Below, one piece after another: positions 46,491-58,372 of a DNA stretch of 64,000 nucleotides (its first letter is position 1; every line of letters begins with the position of its first letter). The notes beneath the pieces are model-generated. The model worked only from the letters and a program-made list of their open reading frames with translations, was not told the DNA's origin and searched no databases. The position numbers were made by a program, and so were the translations under genes. The DNA is from Arachnopeziza araneosa (Eukaryota; Ascomycota; Leotiomycetes; Helotiales; Arachnopezizaceae), in the NCBI GenBank assembly GCA_003988855.1, contig QYAI01000129.1, positions 1 through 64,000 of the forward strand, read 5' to 3'.

Positions 46491-48094
46491 GTCTTGGCAT
46501 GTATGCCTGTCAACACTGCCGCACATCATGTGTTGACTAGTGGGTCTTGGCTTTGTGGGTTGTGGGCTCTTGACTATACTCCTTAAGGAGCTGTGGGCTT
46601 TGAGATCAACTTGTGGGCTTGACATACAGTGGGCTTTGGCTTGTGGCTGTCCCTTCACCATGTCCTTTCTGGACACGACTAGCTTTTTTGATACGATGGC
46701 GTTTGGGATAATGACCAATCTGTGGGCTCTTGACATATCACGAAGTCGAAATGAACCTTCTTATATCTCCCTTTGGGTTAGGTATCTTGAAGTGGATCGA
46801 GCTTCATGTGGGCTTGGCTACTTGATGATCCTTTATGGCTGGGAAAAGTTCTGTTGTCTTTGCGTTTCTTCATAGCATTGCGGTGCGGTAGTTAACACTG
46901 TACCATATGGTGAGTATTCCTTGCTCTCTGAATTGGTTGTCCGTCTTCATTGCAATACAATAATACAACTTCAACGAATAATTGTTTCACGTGCCTGATT
47001 AAGCCTTACTGTGACTAGAGTGAATTCAAACCTTATATCAAACTTCAACAACTAGCAAACAAGCTGAGCACTGCCCAATAAATGTTTTATACCTATTAGT
47101 ACAGAGATAGAACCTTCCACGACAGTAAAAACCTCACACTTCACCGCCAAGCATCCTTCCGCTGGTTACATACCCCGCTCCCAATTTTGTAGCCTCGATA
47201 TTTGCAAATCTCTGAGACGTAAACATTTCCATCCAGCAAGTACCTAGCGAGGACAGATGATAGCGACCAGAGCACGTCTCATTCTGATAGCTCAGACCAA
47301 AACTACCGATTTCTCAAACAGTATTTGAAATTTAAACTTGCAGATGATTATATCACTTAAAAATGCTGTTTGGTAGAGAATCATTCGGCTGAAGCCTTCT
47401 TCATGAGTTGATACGCTAGTTTTGATTAATTATTGCCCAAGTCACCCAGTGCAGCTAACATCATCGGGGACAACGCCGCATCTATTGTTAGCATGTATAT
47501 CACCCGTGTCTCAATCACAACTCGTCGTACACCGAGTTTATTTTGCAGCTTCTCCACTGCAATCAACGAATTCCTCGCTTAGGCTTTCCAGTCATCCACA
47601 CGTGGAGAGCTCAGCAGTCGGGCGATGAGAAGGTTCGTCAAAGAAGAGCTGATAATGAAACAAAGTACTGTGACATGTAGTCACTAATGAGTGATAGATA
47701 AGCCGCAGCTATCAAGTGATCGCGCTGGCAATCCGTCAGGCGGCATAGGTGGGCTGTTTTCAAAGGCGCGAGGCGTCTTGGATTGACACAGCCCCAAACG
47801 AAGGTAGGGTGTTCGTGAAACATCCCTTCCAACCCCAACGCCTTGTCTAAATAGGCCTGGGCTGTGATCCATGTTATCTACCAGGTTAATTTGATTGGGC
47901 AACTTTGCTGGGCGCGCGCAGCAATGTTTGCATTGCCTTTGCGATGTGGGTATGTCGTTGATCGGCTTTGGTCGCGGCTGAGGAGGATCAGGCATTCTGG
48001 ATAGAAATAGCAGACACTCCAGATGTTAATATTCCCCTGTATGGTGAGTTCTCTCTGTGATTTTTCATTACTTGATCATTTTATTTGTTGCAAG
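46491..48094. other. Long 3' flank with a degenerate TGTGGGCTY repeat, then empty intergenic DNA
   Basis: From 46540 to about 46830 the motif TGTGGGCT or GTGGGCTTTG recurs at irregular spacing (at least seven good copies by eye), downstream of the nucleolin-like gene and possibly in its 3' UTR. From about 46850 to 48020 I see no gene, only short overlapping frames. At 48039-48094 a possible 5' intron (GTGAGT ... TTGCAAG) ends directly before the start of the RBR gene. Confidence 0.45.
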
Positions 48095-50453
48095 ATGACA
48101 GCGACAGCGACCATGCCAGGAAACTGGCCATCTCCCCAGCAGGAAAGAAGAAGAGAGAGACTGCAAGTCCCAAGACTAAATACACAGTTCGGAGAGAACT
48201 CACTACGAGTACCAGTGGCGTCCATGTCATCACCTAGGCACAGTGTTGATGAGTTATTCTTTGATTGCCCAACGACAAATCATAGTTCAGCTGGCGAAAG
48301 TAGTACACCATCATACCTTGTATTTGAGCCAGTATTAGAAAGCGTTTCCGACAATGAACCAACGGATTGGAGGCGATATGAACCTCCATCTGAGCTTCTT
48401 CGGGGAGAGGATGAAACTTCGGCCACCCTTCAAGAAATCTTGGAACCTTCAATTGAAAGGATCCGATCGCGGATTGCAGAAGAAGATGAGAGGCTAGCAG
48501 CTTCTGGGAGACAAAAAAGACCACTTGGAAGAGCTGGAAAGGCTTCGGTAAAGCCAAAACGAGAGGTATGAATTTGAATAAATTCGTCGAAGCGTACTAA
48601 TTTTGTAGACATTAGTCTCTATGACTGGGGCGTTAGATCCTCTATCGGATCCTAGAACCGGACGATATAGTGCATCTAGTGCATCTTCTTTCGCATCTAA
48701 TGATTCCGGATATATTTCTATGTCTACAGAACCTGAGCCGAAGGCTGTTAAAAAGTCATTTGGTCTCAGTTCTCTGTTTGGGAAGAGAGCAAAGCCAAAC
48801 TTTACATTTGCCGCTTTGGGAGAAGCCAGCAGTTCAGCGGCGGAAATTGGATTGGCTCAACCGTTTCCAGCACCAGTTACGCCAACAGTCCATACTGAGA
48901 TACCGGCTGAGCAATCAACTACGACGTGAGTTTAGCCCATTCCTGATTGACCCTCAACTGACGTTAGTAGTGAATGTGTATCTTGTTTAGATGACTTTGA
49001 GAACAATGAAATGATCAAATTGAGTTGCCACAGCTACTGCGCGGCATGCTTCACGAGGCTTGTCATGTAAGTAATCCTCTGCGATGCTTCATCTAAAGCT
49101 GACAATGGCAGTACTGCAATGGAATCCGAAACTCACTGGCCTGTAAAATGCTGTTTAAATCCCATCCCGAGTGCGAACATTCTACCACATATTGACGAGC
49201 CATCAAAACAAAAATACCATCAGCGAGAAGCGGAATGGTCCATTCCAGCTGGGGACCGTGTATATTGCTCCCACGCCGGTTGCGGAACATGGATCGCACC
49301 CGAACACATTAGCACGAGAAAGAAGTGTGCAAAGTGCCCCAAATGCTTAAAACGAACCTGCGGAATCTGCAGAGGCCAGTGGCATCATAAGACCGACTGC
49401 CCTAACGATCCTGAACTGCAAGCCACGATCAATCTTGCTGAGCAGGAAGGATGGAGGAGATGTTTCAGCTGCCACGCTATGGTGGAACACAATAAAGGAT
49501 GCAGACACATGACATGCAGATGCAAAGCCGAATTCTGCTATATCTGTGGATTAAAATGGAGGACTTGTGCGTGTACCGATGCTCAATTAATCACTATACA
49601 GCAACGAGCGGAGACACAAAGGGAACAGACGGCAGCCGAAGCAGCAGCGGTGGCTGCAGCCGCTGAAGAAGAGAGAATCGTTCTTCAAATGGTTGTAGAC
49701 TTTGAAGCGGCTGAAGCTGAGCGCCTTGCAAGAGAGGCGGAGGCGCAGCGATTGAGAGATGAAGAAGAGAGCAGGCGACTCGAGGAACAGAGAAGGCTAC
49801 GAGAAGAAGAGAGACAACGACAAGAAGAAGAACGAATTGCTGCCGTCAACTTACGCTTCCGAGAACTTACAGCCGAGTTGGAACTCCTCCACGACGTCCA
49901 AAAGGTCCGGATGGCTGAGCGCTACGAATTCGAGCAAGAGAGGTTCCAGACAGAAACGAGAGGCACGCTCGACATCCTCGACCTCTCGCATCCCTCGGAG
50001 ATCCAAACCCTCGCCGAAAAATCGCACAACCTCATCACCGAAGCGCAGACAGCGTTCGTCACGGAATACAAGACGCGCCTCGCAGAGGAGCAGCGCATCG
50101 AGGAGGAATACGTCGGCCAGCTCCGGCGCCACTACCACGCCGACGCCGAGGCGGAATACCGCGTCCGCGAGGCGCGGGACAAGCTGCGGGGGGATCAGGA
50201 GAAGGAGTACAAGTTCTGGGACTCGTACCGGAGGCGGCAGCTGCAGGCGCTGGCGGAAGGCGAGAACAGAAAGATGGAGGTGCTAAGGGTGAAACATGCC
50301 AGTGAGAGGAAGGCGGCGGAAGGGAGAGCGAAGATTGACGGAGTGGAGATGAAGAGGAGGAAGAGAGCGGAGGGAAAGTGGGTTGAGGAGATTGTACGAG
50401 AGCGAGCGGTCATGCTACAAGAATTAGAGCAGGGTGAATATGCTGGTGCTTAA
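48095..50453 (+). CDS. RBR (RING-IBR-RING) E3 ubiquitin ligase with long coiled coil
   Basis: Join: 48095-48565, 48609-48925, 48968-49066, 49112-50453; 2229 bases, 742 residues. After a disordered N-terminus (~260 residues) comes RING1 (CVSCLDDFENNEMIKLSCHS), an IBR (CSHAGCGTWIAPEHIS, CAKCPKCLKRTCGICRG) and RING2 (CFSCHAMVEHNKGCRHMTC). The catalytic cysteine of RBR ligases corresponds to the Cys of GCRHM (about residue 426), and it is present. The remaining ~290 residues form an Ala/Glu/Arg-rich coiled coil. RBR enzymes pass ubiquitin through this Cys in a HECT-like step; the substrate is unknown. The coding region around 49950-50300 is much richer in GC than the rest of the gene. Confidence 0.9.
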
Positions 50454-50946
50454 ATGCATTAACGAGTGAATGAGCTTGGAGTATGATACCTATAGAATCG
50501 CTTCCTGGATGAAGATGATAAGTTTAGCTAGTTTACTGTTTAGCGTATTTTGAATAATTCATAAATCATAAGGTTAAAATCCAAAGCTTTGCAAACTTAT
50601 TTGGTCCTGAAGGAGAAATTTTTAATTCATTGTTTCAATACTATGAAAATAAATCCTTGACTATGATTATTTCATAGGAAAAGACAGATGCATTTTACCG
50701 AGAGGTGCTACAATCAAATCTTAATGAAAGGAAGATAGCCCGAAGAGTTGAATATACAATATTTAACTCTTGTAAAGTCTAAAAATGCAAATTGAAAATA
50801 TAGCTAGTTGAACACCGATTAAAGAGTCTGCTGTTAAATGAAGGTAACAATAAATACTCTACAAAAAGAAAATAAGTTGCTTCGTGCGTTACTTTTTTTT
50901 GATTTCAAGAATTAAATTGCTTTCTTAGATTTGGGTAAATTTAAGT
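50454..50946. other. Convergent AT-rich spacer
   Basis: 493 bases between the 3' ends of the RBR gene and the Zn2Cys6 gene. AT-rich, without open frames. Confidence 0.5.
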
Positions 50947-53318
50947 TTAGTGCTCAAACCCCATCAACTCATCAAAGAGATCCGAAGATATTTCTGTTTC
51001 CTCGTTAGGCATCCATACTTGTTCCGGCATCCTACCAAATTGATCCTGTTGTCCCAAGTTCGTCACCATATCTTGCCGGACTTCTCCCTCAACAACCTCC
51101 GACTCCTTTTCTTGATTGACCTTCGCCGGAGATTCAGAGCTCGATTCCCGCAATACGTTTAGGACTTGTGTGGTAGGAGAAGCACCACTATCTTCGGTCT
51201 GCTCGATAATGCGCACGAGTGGGGAGATGAAAGTCATCCATGATGTCTCCTCATTATGCTCTTTCACAGATATGCTGGCCATGCCCTTCTCAAGCTGCGT
51301 GTAAGTTTGTACATTATCCTGTAAGGAAGACATTCCAATCCCTTCCAGATCTAATTGTACGAGGTACGAATCAACAAGAGGGTTGTGATCTCGTAACGCT
51401 ATAAGAGCCGATAGAAGGAAGTGTTGTTCGGAGCGGGCGTTCTCGTTGTCAGGGTCTGTTTTGGCCGCCTGAGCAAAGATACGGGCCGCGAGATACAAGG
51501 AAAAAGGTGTGAAAACACTGAGCTATTCTAATTAGTGTTGAACCTGTCTTTTAAGAATAGTCTTACAGTAGTAAGATCCAAATGAGCAATCTGTTTCATA
51601 ATACTCGAAATACCAACTGCAGAAGAAAAGCACCTTCCCTTGCTTTCTGCTACAAGAGCTTCTCCACCTGACAACTTCTCTGCTTGAAAGATAGCTGCTT
51701 GATGGAGACAAATTACCGTTGCGTGCAAGCTCATATTCAGATACACAACATTTGTATCAGATATGCCGAATGGGAGCCGAAGGTGTGGTGGCAGGAAGAG
51801 CGACATATTCAACAGAGTGTTATCGATTTCCCGATGAGATTTCCAAAACTCTTTGCTAATCTCTTCTGGATCTGTACGAGTGGAAGGACGATGGAGATGG
51901 TGAAAGATTCTGCCCATGAGACTCGTTATGAGAACACGACCACCAAAAGAAGAAAGGGATGATGCATTACGGGGTTTCATTGCATCCTTGATGGTGATGC
52001 TTGGACCCTCTTCGCTGGCCTCGAACTTCTCCTCTGAGCAAGGTAGGTTTGTAAGAATCTTATACGTCAGAATGACAATCAAAATAAGAGTGAGATACTT
52101 ACATCCCTTTCATCTACGATCGTAGGCCAGCCAGTCCCAACACTGCTGTGAATGTCCATCACGAAAGCCATCCAGAAAGTGCGTCTTCTCTCTTCTTTCT
52201 CACCCATGTCGAATGACTTTGATAGAGTCTGTTTGATGTCTAAACCAAGTCCATCCAGTCTGTGAAAATTGAGCATCTGTGTCAAACATACAGCTCGGCT
52301 TGAGGTGAGAGTCGTATTTGGGAATAGACAATGCCTGAATTCGTACATGCCAACCAAGATAAAAGCTTGTGCATGTCGAAGGTTGATGAATTTTTGTCGT
52401 CCGGCCGTTTCATCCCGCTCAATGTATTTTTTGGCTCGAGAGTAGAAACAGGAGTGGAACAGTCTGTATTTCTCAGTCATTGAAGCTGCTAATGCCCATA
52501 TTGCGTATCGAAGAGAAACTTGTGGTCGAGCTTCTGGGGAAAGACCCATTCCGGCAAGAAATCGATACTTGTGAATGATTGGAACATTGTGATGAATTTT
52601 GGTAAAGTATATTGCTGTTCTATATCTAGTCAAATTTGCAAAGTAAGTGAGGAGATGACTTACAGCTCATCAATTGCATCCTGAGGTGGTAGTGGCTCTT
52701 CTAGCCCCAGCTCAATTAATGGCCAGGAAAACTCTTCGAATATCGTCTGATTGCTTTCATTAATGGAAGCGTGAATATTTGTTTGAAAGGCGGGAAGAGC
52801 ACCATAGTCTATTCCAGGTGCAGCAGACATGAAGGAGAATTCGTTACCCATGTCCGGTACAGTATCATTTGACAGGTCAGGCGGTAAATCTGGGACTGGA
52901 TATTGAGGTTTTGATTCGTATTGGCTGAGAAGCCCTTCAACTTGTGCTGCAAGAGTAAATTAAACCATAGCTCAGCAACGGTTCGAACATAGTCAATAGT
53001 GGACAGGGCTTTCAAACCTAGTCGTGCCTCTAAGCCCCTGACATAGCCTCGACGTGGTCCACTCTTCCGTCGTGATTCGATGTAGACGCATTCATGTTTG
53101 AGTCTTGCACATGTTGCGCAAGCTGGTAAGCCTCCATCGCATCGCAGCTTCCTTTTCCTGCACAAAGTGCACGCATTTCGCTTCGTTGTGACCTTAGAGG
53201 CTGGTTCTTCGTCATTATCATCTTCCTCGTCTCCTGGAGTGATTTGGAGATATGAAGAAGGAAGGTTTGGATGAGAAGAATAAGATTCTGGAGAAACCTC
53301 GCTGTTGCGAGAAGTCAT
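50947..53318 (-). CDS. Zn2Cys6 fungal-specific transcription factor
   Basis: Join: 53318-53018, 52946-52664, 52625-52103, 52058-51567, 51522-50947; 2175 bases, 724 residues. The DNA-binding zinc cluster is ACTLCRKRKLRCDGGLPACA followed by CARLKHEC, with all six cysteines. A short linker and dimerisation heptads (LEARLAQVEGLLSQYES, restored across the first intron) follow. The fungal-specific regulatory domain spans roughly residues 200-560 (YFTKIHHNVPIIHKYRFL, SLRYAIWALAASM, RRRTFWMAFVMDI). The acidic C-terminus ends SSDLFDELMGFEH. The second intron is only 38 bases, the shortest in the window, but it is required by phase. Target genes are unknown; neighbours give no pathway clue. Confidence 0.88.
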
Positions 53319-54737
53319 CGCAAAAGAAGGATAAGCACGTGAGGGGTTTGCGACAAAGGGTCAGCTGACTGTGATCTGACTGGAGCCTAGGTAGAGGCTG
53401 TATATGGGGCTTGGAGTTTCTCCTGGGAGAAATGACAGTTCAAGCAGGCGCTCTCTGAAGCTGAAGACTTAGGCTTATCAGGTGTGCTACCACGTCGAAA
53501 AAGGTGGCGTTTTATACGGTGAGGGATAGCCATAAAGGAACGCAGCGCACATGAAATTGAAATGCTCGAAAGAGATGGGACTCGGGATTGAGTCCGGGAT
53601 GAATTCATTCTCTGTACAATTTGAGGAGTGGCCTTCTTCTCTTGCCATTTTGCAGAAAGACATTGAGATGGAGAATAAGAGACTGATCAGAGCGGAAGTC
53701 CTAGTTGCCAGATACAGGTCGCTCTGATGACGGGATTTGTAGAACGGAACTCGAGATCACAACTTGATAACGGGAGAGCGACTTATGGAGAAGAGAAAAG
53801 CATGGAAATGGAGAGGAAAAGGGAAGGAGGAATGATAACGCTGCCAAGAGGACGATCAAGACTGATACCTCACGTGACCTTGAACTCTTTTCCATGAAAG
53901 TTCTGGTCGGAGAAGGAGTTGTCCAATGATGGAGAGACGATGGACCAACTTCTATCCGATTTGACACCACCATCATCATTCGTGATGGGGGTTGGTGTAA
54001 CACAAGGCCCTTTCCGGCACGGGATCGAGGTCCCTGTTCTCGTACCTGATGGCTTCCAGAAACTGGGAAGGGAAGAATTAAAAAAATATAAAAAAGATGT
54101 TGTAGAGAGAACTTGGGATTCCAGCGCATGGTGAAGTTCTTCGTGGGCTCTCTTCTACATGTACAAGTACAGAGTACATATCATGACGCACCCAAGTCCG
54201 TTCACCGTGTCAGGCTGACTTGCCAATCAGGCTCCGGTTTGGATGGGCACGAGAGCCACGACAGTGACCTTGGAATCAACAGACCACGGGGCTGAGCCGG
54301 TCAGCTTCTCAACAATCTGTCTCTTCCCCAGAAACAATCTCGAAATCAACAATCAACAATCAACAATCAACAATCCCCAATCACCAATCTCCAATCCCTT
54401 TCTTTTCTTTGTTCTTCACGACTTGATGAACATCAACGCTACAGCGCCCCCTCTGTTTTGGCGCCGCATCAACTTGACCGCGCTCGTTCCTTGCTGCAGT
54501 CCCAGCGCCAATTTCCCTGATCGCGGATAACCATCACGAACATCACCCAGCAAAGCGCCCACTTCCATTTAGAGGCCGTCTGCCTGTGTGTTGGCCGAGT
54601 CTATTTCGGATCGGAGAGCCATTCTCTTGTATCCCCCTCCAGTCCTTTGTTCTTCTTCACTCGTTATCCGCTCAGCGCAATCCAACCTCACCGCCAAGAT
54701 TCAAGATCCAATCTCCAACCCCACCTTCACAAATACA
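53319..54737. other. Long divergent upstream interval with a heptanucleotide repeat
   Basis: 1.4 kb between the starts of the Zn2Cys6 gene and the membrane-protein gene. At 54344-54400 there are about eight copies of a 7-base unit (AATCAAC, degrading to AATCCCC, AATCACC, AATCTCC). Short open frames elsewhere overlap each other without motifs. Promoters of both genes lie here. Confidence 0.45.
54344..54400. repeat. Tandem heptanucleotide repeat AATCAAC
   Basis: Four near-perfect AATCAAC units followed by four degenerate ones differing in the last three bases. It lies upstream of the membrane-protein gene. Confidence 0.85.
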
Positions 54738-55964
54738 ATGTCACAATACGATCCGCAACAGAGTCGCAATCATTCTTCGCAGAGCAGAAACTCAGAAGCG
54801 ATGGGAAGATCTGCTGGTGTGCCTCCACGGTTGCGAAACGATGGTGGGTCTGATGCTCCATCTCCCCATCGTCCGCTAAACAATTCAGAATCCTGGGTCG
54901 AGATCTCCTCACAACCTTCTTCCTCCTCCCTTTCCTCCATCGGCGACGAGATAGTAACAACTGGTCTCCGGGTGCAAAACGATCCCAATATCCGCAGGCG
55001 GAGAAGAGCTCAACATAACCCATCCCGTCTTCAAGAAACAAGGCAGGCAAGCACGAGTAGTCAAGAGGAATATGAGGAGAGCGAGAGCGAAGAGGATCAT
55101 GTTATGACGAGTTCGAACGAAAACATGCACACCACAAGGATATCTGAAACAAAACCTGAATATGATGCCGAATCAGACTCGGACGATGATGAAAACGCTA
55201 CGGCCTTGGGAAGGAGGACAGGCCCAGGTCCTGTGTTTACACCGCAACCAAATGCCTTCTCTCACCCACCCTCCTCACACCGAGGCAGCGCTCCAAACTC
55301 ATACTTCCCTCCACATGCGTCAAATCACACAAGACCGTTGTACAATATCGCAAGAAGTACACGGCCACATTCCTACAATCATGCAGCGGATCATGATGCT
55401 GCTCTCCGCGCCTCTCTTACCACTCTCTTATCCTTCCAAACAGCAGCAGCTCGTGGTCTCCCCAAACGAGAAGAGCGTCGAACAATGAGCAACCAACCAA
55501 TGGGTCTAGCATTCGTTGCAGAATCAGAGCTCATAGGTCCATCTCCAGTCCCCAATTCCTCAAGACCACTTTCGCCCTCCACACGCGCACGAAGCAGCCC
55601 CTCTGTCTCGAGCCAGGAAGCAATTGCTGAAAAGGGAAAACGGAAGGCTGTAGCGACCAAGACGGTAGGAGAAAAGGTTCGTGCAACGAAAAAGAAGCGG
55701 GTAGAGACCGAGGAGGGGATGATTACACCTGCGCTTTTCACTTGGTTCATGTCTGCAGGCGTGATCGTGTTGGTTTCGGTCGTTGGATTTGGAGCTGGAT
55801 ATGTGATTGGACGAGAAACCGGAAGACAAGAGGTCATGGCTGGATTGAATGGCTCTAGTATTAGTTCTGGAAGTTGCGGAAGAGAAGCCGTTCGCGGCGG
55901 AACTGGGACCCTGAGAAGATTCAAGTGGGGAATTGGTAGCGGAACTCGAGGAATTGTAGCTTGA
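54738..55964 (+). CDS. Single-pass membrane protein with long disordered N-terminus
   Basis: Single exon, 408 residues from MSQYDPQQSRNHSSQ; the frame is open 50 codons further upstream, but the chosen Met begins the low-complexity protein part. I do not recognise a family. The first ~320 residues are Ser/Arg/Asp-rich (SLSSIGDEIV, YDAESDSDDDENA) and disordered. A basic stretch (ATKKKRVETEE) precedes one membrane span (SAGVIVLVSVVGFGAGYVIG, about residues 340-360), and a short Gly-rich tail follows. It is probably a tail-region-anchored membrane protein with a cytosolic or nuclear N-terminal part (inference). Confidence 0.7.
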   Translation: MSQYDPQQSRNHSSQSRNSEAMGRSAGVPPRLRNDGGSDAPSPHRPLNNSESWVEISSQPSSSSLSSIGDEIVTTGLRVQNDPNIRRRRRAQHNPSRLQETRQASTSSQEEYEESESEEDHVMTSSNENMHTTRISETKPEYDAESDSDDDENATALGRRTGPGPVFTPQPNAFSHPPSSHRGSAPNSYFPPHASNHTRPLYNIARSTRPHSYNHAADHDAALRASLTTLLSFQTAAARGLPKREERRTMSNQPMGLAFVAESELIGPSPVPNSSRPLSPSTRARSSPSVSSQEAIAEKGKRKAVATKTVGEKVRATKKKRVETEEGMITPALFTWFMSAGVIVLVSVVGFGAGYVIGRETGRQEVMAGLNGSSISSGSCGREAVRGGTGTLRRFKWGIGSGTRGIVA

Positions 55965-57518
55965 GTTTCTTTTGGGATGGGAAGCTCCTTACACGAGTTG
56001 AGCGAGGTCTGATTGTTTATGGATGGAGGACATACCCGGAAACGATGCATTACGATGTTGATGAATGAGCGTGGGGAGGCTGGGTCTGGAATATGGAGTT
56101 TGGCATACCTTCTACACGCACATCATCAAGAGGTTTATTGAGTGGCATTGGTTTTATGGTTATAGAGAGTGAGATCAAATGAAAGACTTTCAACTAGATA
56201 TCCCTTTGGTCTGCAAGTGTTTGAGCATAATATGAACTTGAGATGTTTTCTCGCTTTCGCTGAGATCGAGCGGGAAGACTGTCTGGTTTGAGGGTGTTGG
56301 GAGATGGGGGGGTACTAGCATGGAGCATGTGTGATGAATGAATTAGATGGATTGGATTGGATTAGTAAAAATGGGATTTGTGGGTAAGAAGAAGGAGTGA
56401 GGGAGAGGAGCGAAGGAGAGGAGTGAAGGAGAGGATAGGTTGCGTCTGAGAGATATGAGGCTCCGCACAGAGTAGGAGATGTATGCGAACTACGATTCTT
56501 CACATGTATGAAGAGACAACAAGCTAGTTCCTAATGTGAGAAGATTTCTTGGACTCTCACCACTTACACGATTTATTTTGATCTAGATATTTGATGGAGA
56601 GAGCTGAAGAGGAGTCTTGCAAGATTCTTCACAGCACCCTTTACATGGAGACTCGTGTTGCACCAGTAATTCTGTTCGGTAGAGCTCTCTCCCTCTCTCT
56701 CTCTCCCTCTCTCCCTCCCTCTCTCTCTCTCCCTCTCTCTCTCCCTCTCTCATCTGACTCACTGCTACTCGTTGATTCATCTCATATCGGCGTCTTGCAT
56801 TCCGCCTATTCTCGAGGCGTCATATATCAAACTGTTCACTTGGGTGTCTGCGCAAGGTGCTAATTGGTTTCTCTTCTCCGACCCGGTGGAAACAGGTGTC
56901 GGGGCCTGGTGGACTCCGTTACTATGGCGGCAATGGGCGGCCGTAGAGAAGGAGGCTGTAGGGAGCGGTGGAAGCCTTTCACTTGCTTCGAGTAGCCGTT
57001 TGGCCAACAAATCAAGATACACAAGATGGAATCGCGCGGCCGGTCTTCATGGCCACCGTAAAAGCGGACTATCTAGGTAGCCGTGAGCCGTTGCCCTTGT
57101 TTCCTCTCGCACTTGCTGACGTCCGACCCGAGCACAAATATCACCTTTTCATGCCACCCGAACCCCCCTGCCACCGTCACTTGAAGTCCTTAACTCTCGT
57201 TTTTCAACAGATCAAGGCCATGGCAGACGCGTTGGATGCCGTGGACCAATGTCCAGCCCAACCTTTAAAACCATGGTGGTGTCCTCCTTACGAGGCCTCC
57301 GTTTCTCTGTACATCTCTCCAGTCCCTCACATTTCCAGACCCAAACCCAATATAACTTCTTATCCCGTATTCAAGAGTTGACTTTTTGAATTTAATTCGC
57401 TACGCTTACTACTACATCCTCCATCCGCGAGACTTCAGCTATTTCCCTCTTTGCCGGCTTCCAGAATCTCACATACAGTATACTCCCATCCCAAAAAATC
57501 CTGAGAGATTATCTAAGC
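55965..57518. other. Intergenic with CT-rich microsatellite
   Basis: 1.55 kb without a supported gene. 56681-56752 is an almost pure polypyrimidine tract of CTCTCT and CTCCCT units. 56390-56440 is a purine-rich counterpart (GGAGAGG units). Short open frames cross the tract and are low-complexity artefacts. Confidence 0.5.
56681..56752. repeat. (CT)n/(CCCT)n polypyrimidine microsatellite
   Basis: A run of about 70 bases on the + strand with C and T only, apart from its edges, in CTCT and CTCC units. Confidence 0.9.
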
Positions 57519-58067
57519 ATGACCTCTCCCACCGATAGCTCTATGACATACAGCTCGACCATGTCAGAAATGTCTCAAGAGTGAGTGCCATTCAAGTCTT
57601 TCAAATTTTCCATCTGTGCCAATTACTTGGAAGAGGGTCGTCGACAAGATCCATGAATGTGCTGCAGTCTGCACATGAGCTGCGTTGATCTCCACTTCCT
57701 GTGTGAATATGTTCTAGATAGCAAGCGAAGGAGTTCATGTAGTGTGGGTGCCTTTCTTTTGCATGAAACCTTCACTCATACTGTTTCCATCTTTCGATAT
57801 GAAGTCTCGAAGGCTTTCTTGCTCGTCATTGTCATTGACATCTCACCTTCCCGTCCACCACAAGCTAACAACCAGGCCAATAGCAGCCACTCTACGGCCT
57901 CCTCCTTCACTACTCATGCGACTGAGACTTCTCGTCATCAAGTCCCAACCCGGCCGTCCAAGAACATCTTGGCACAGTTAGACACGGATCTCTTGCATAT
58001 TGCAGCGTGGATTGAGGATGGTTCTGATGCTGATGTGGCATTGGGCGACAATAACTGCGAAGTTTGA
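57519..58067 (+). CDS. Small protein with DLLHIAAW motif (paralogue 1)
   Basis: Join: 57519-57580, 57884-58067; 246 bases, 81 residues. No known family. The intron is long (303 bases) for this window; it was placed by phase, with donor GTGAGT, branch GCTAAC and acceptor AATAG. The product is Ser/Thr-rich with one motif, QLDTDLLHIAAWIEDGS, shared with the gene at 61373 (LNADLLHIAAWTIGES). The two genes also share a short Ser-rich first exon, but not its splice phase (phase 2 here, phase 0 there). They flank the Clr5-ankyrin gene. The function is unknown. If the intron call is wrong, the exon with the motif still stands. Confidence 0.55.
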
Positions 58068-58372
58068 CTGCTTCAAGTCGAGGAAAAGATGCGGCGTTGA
58101 GGCGTGTTGGCGGTTAGTGTTTCTCGAAGTGCAAATACATAATGGTGGATGATTGATAGGAAAGAATACCAAGACGATGGGATGATGTTCCAACTCCTCT
58201 TTTGAATGGCACATCAAGAGTGCAAAGGCTCTTGTAGAATGGAATTAACTGTTTGTTGGCTTAATTTTGAGGTGGACGTGTCTTTGATACCGTGTGAATT
58301 CCAAGTTGCTACCTTATTATGAAAGCTTGCTCTAAATAATCTCTCTGCCGTTGCCCAAGTCTTCAAAGTCCC
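58068..58372. other. Convergent spacer
   Basis: 305 bases between 3' ends; nothing seen. Confidence 0.4.

Noticed and set aside
56591..56863. Ser/Leu/Pro-rich frame across the CT microsatellite
   Set aside because: Low-complexity product of the repeat on both strands.
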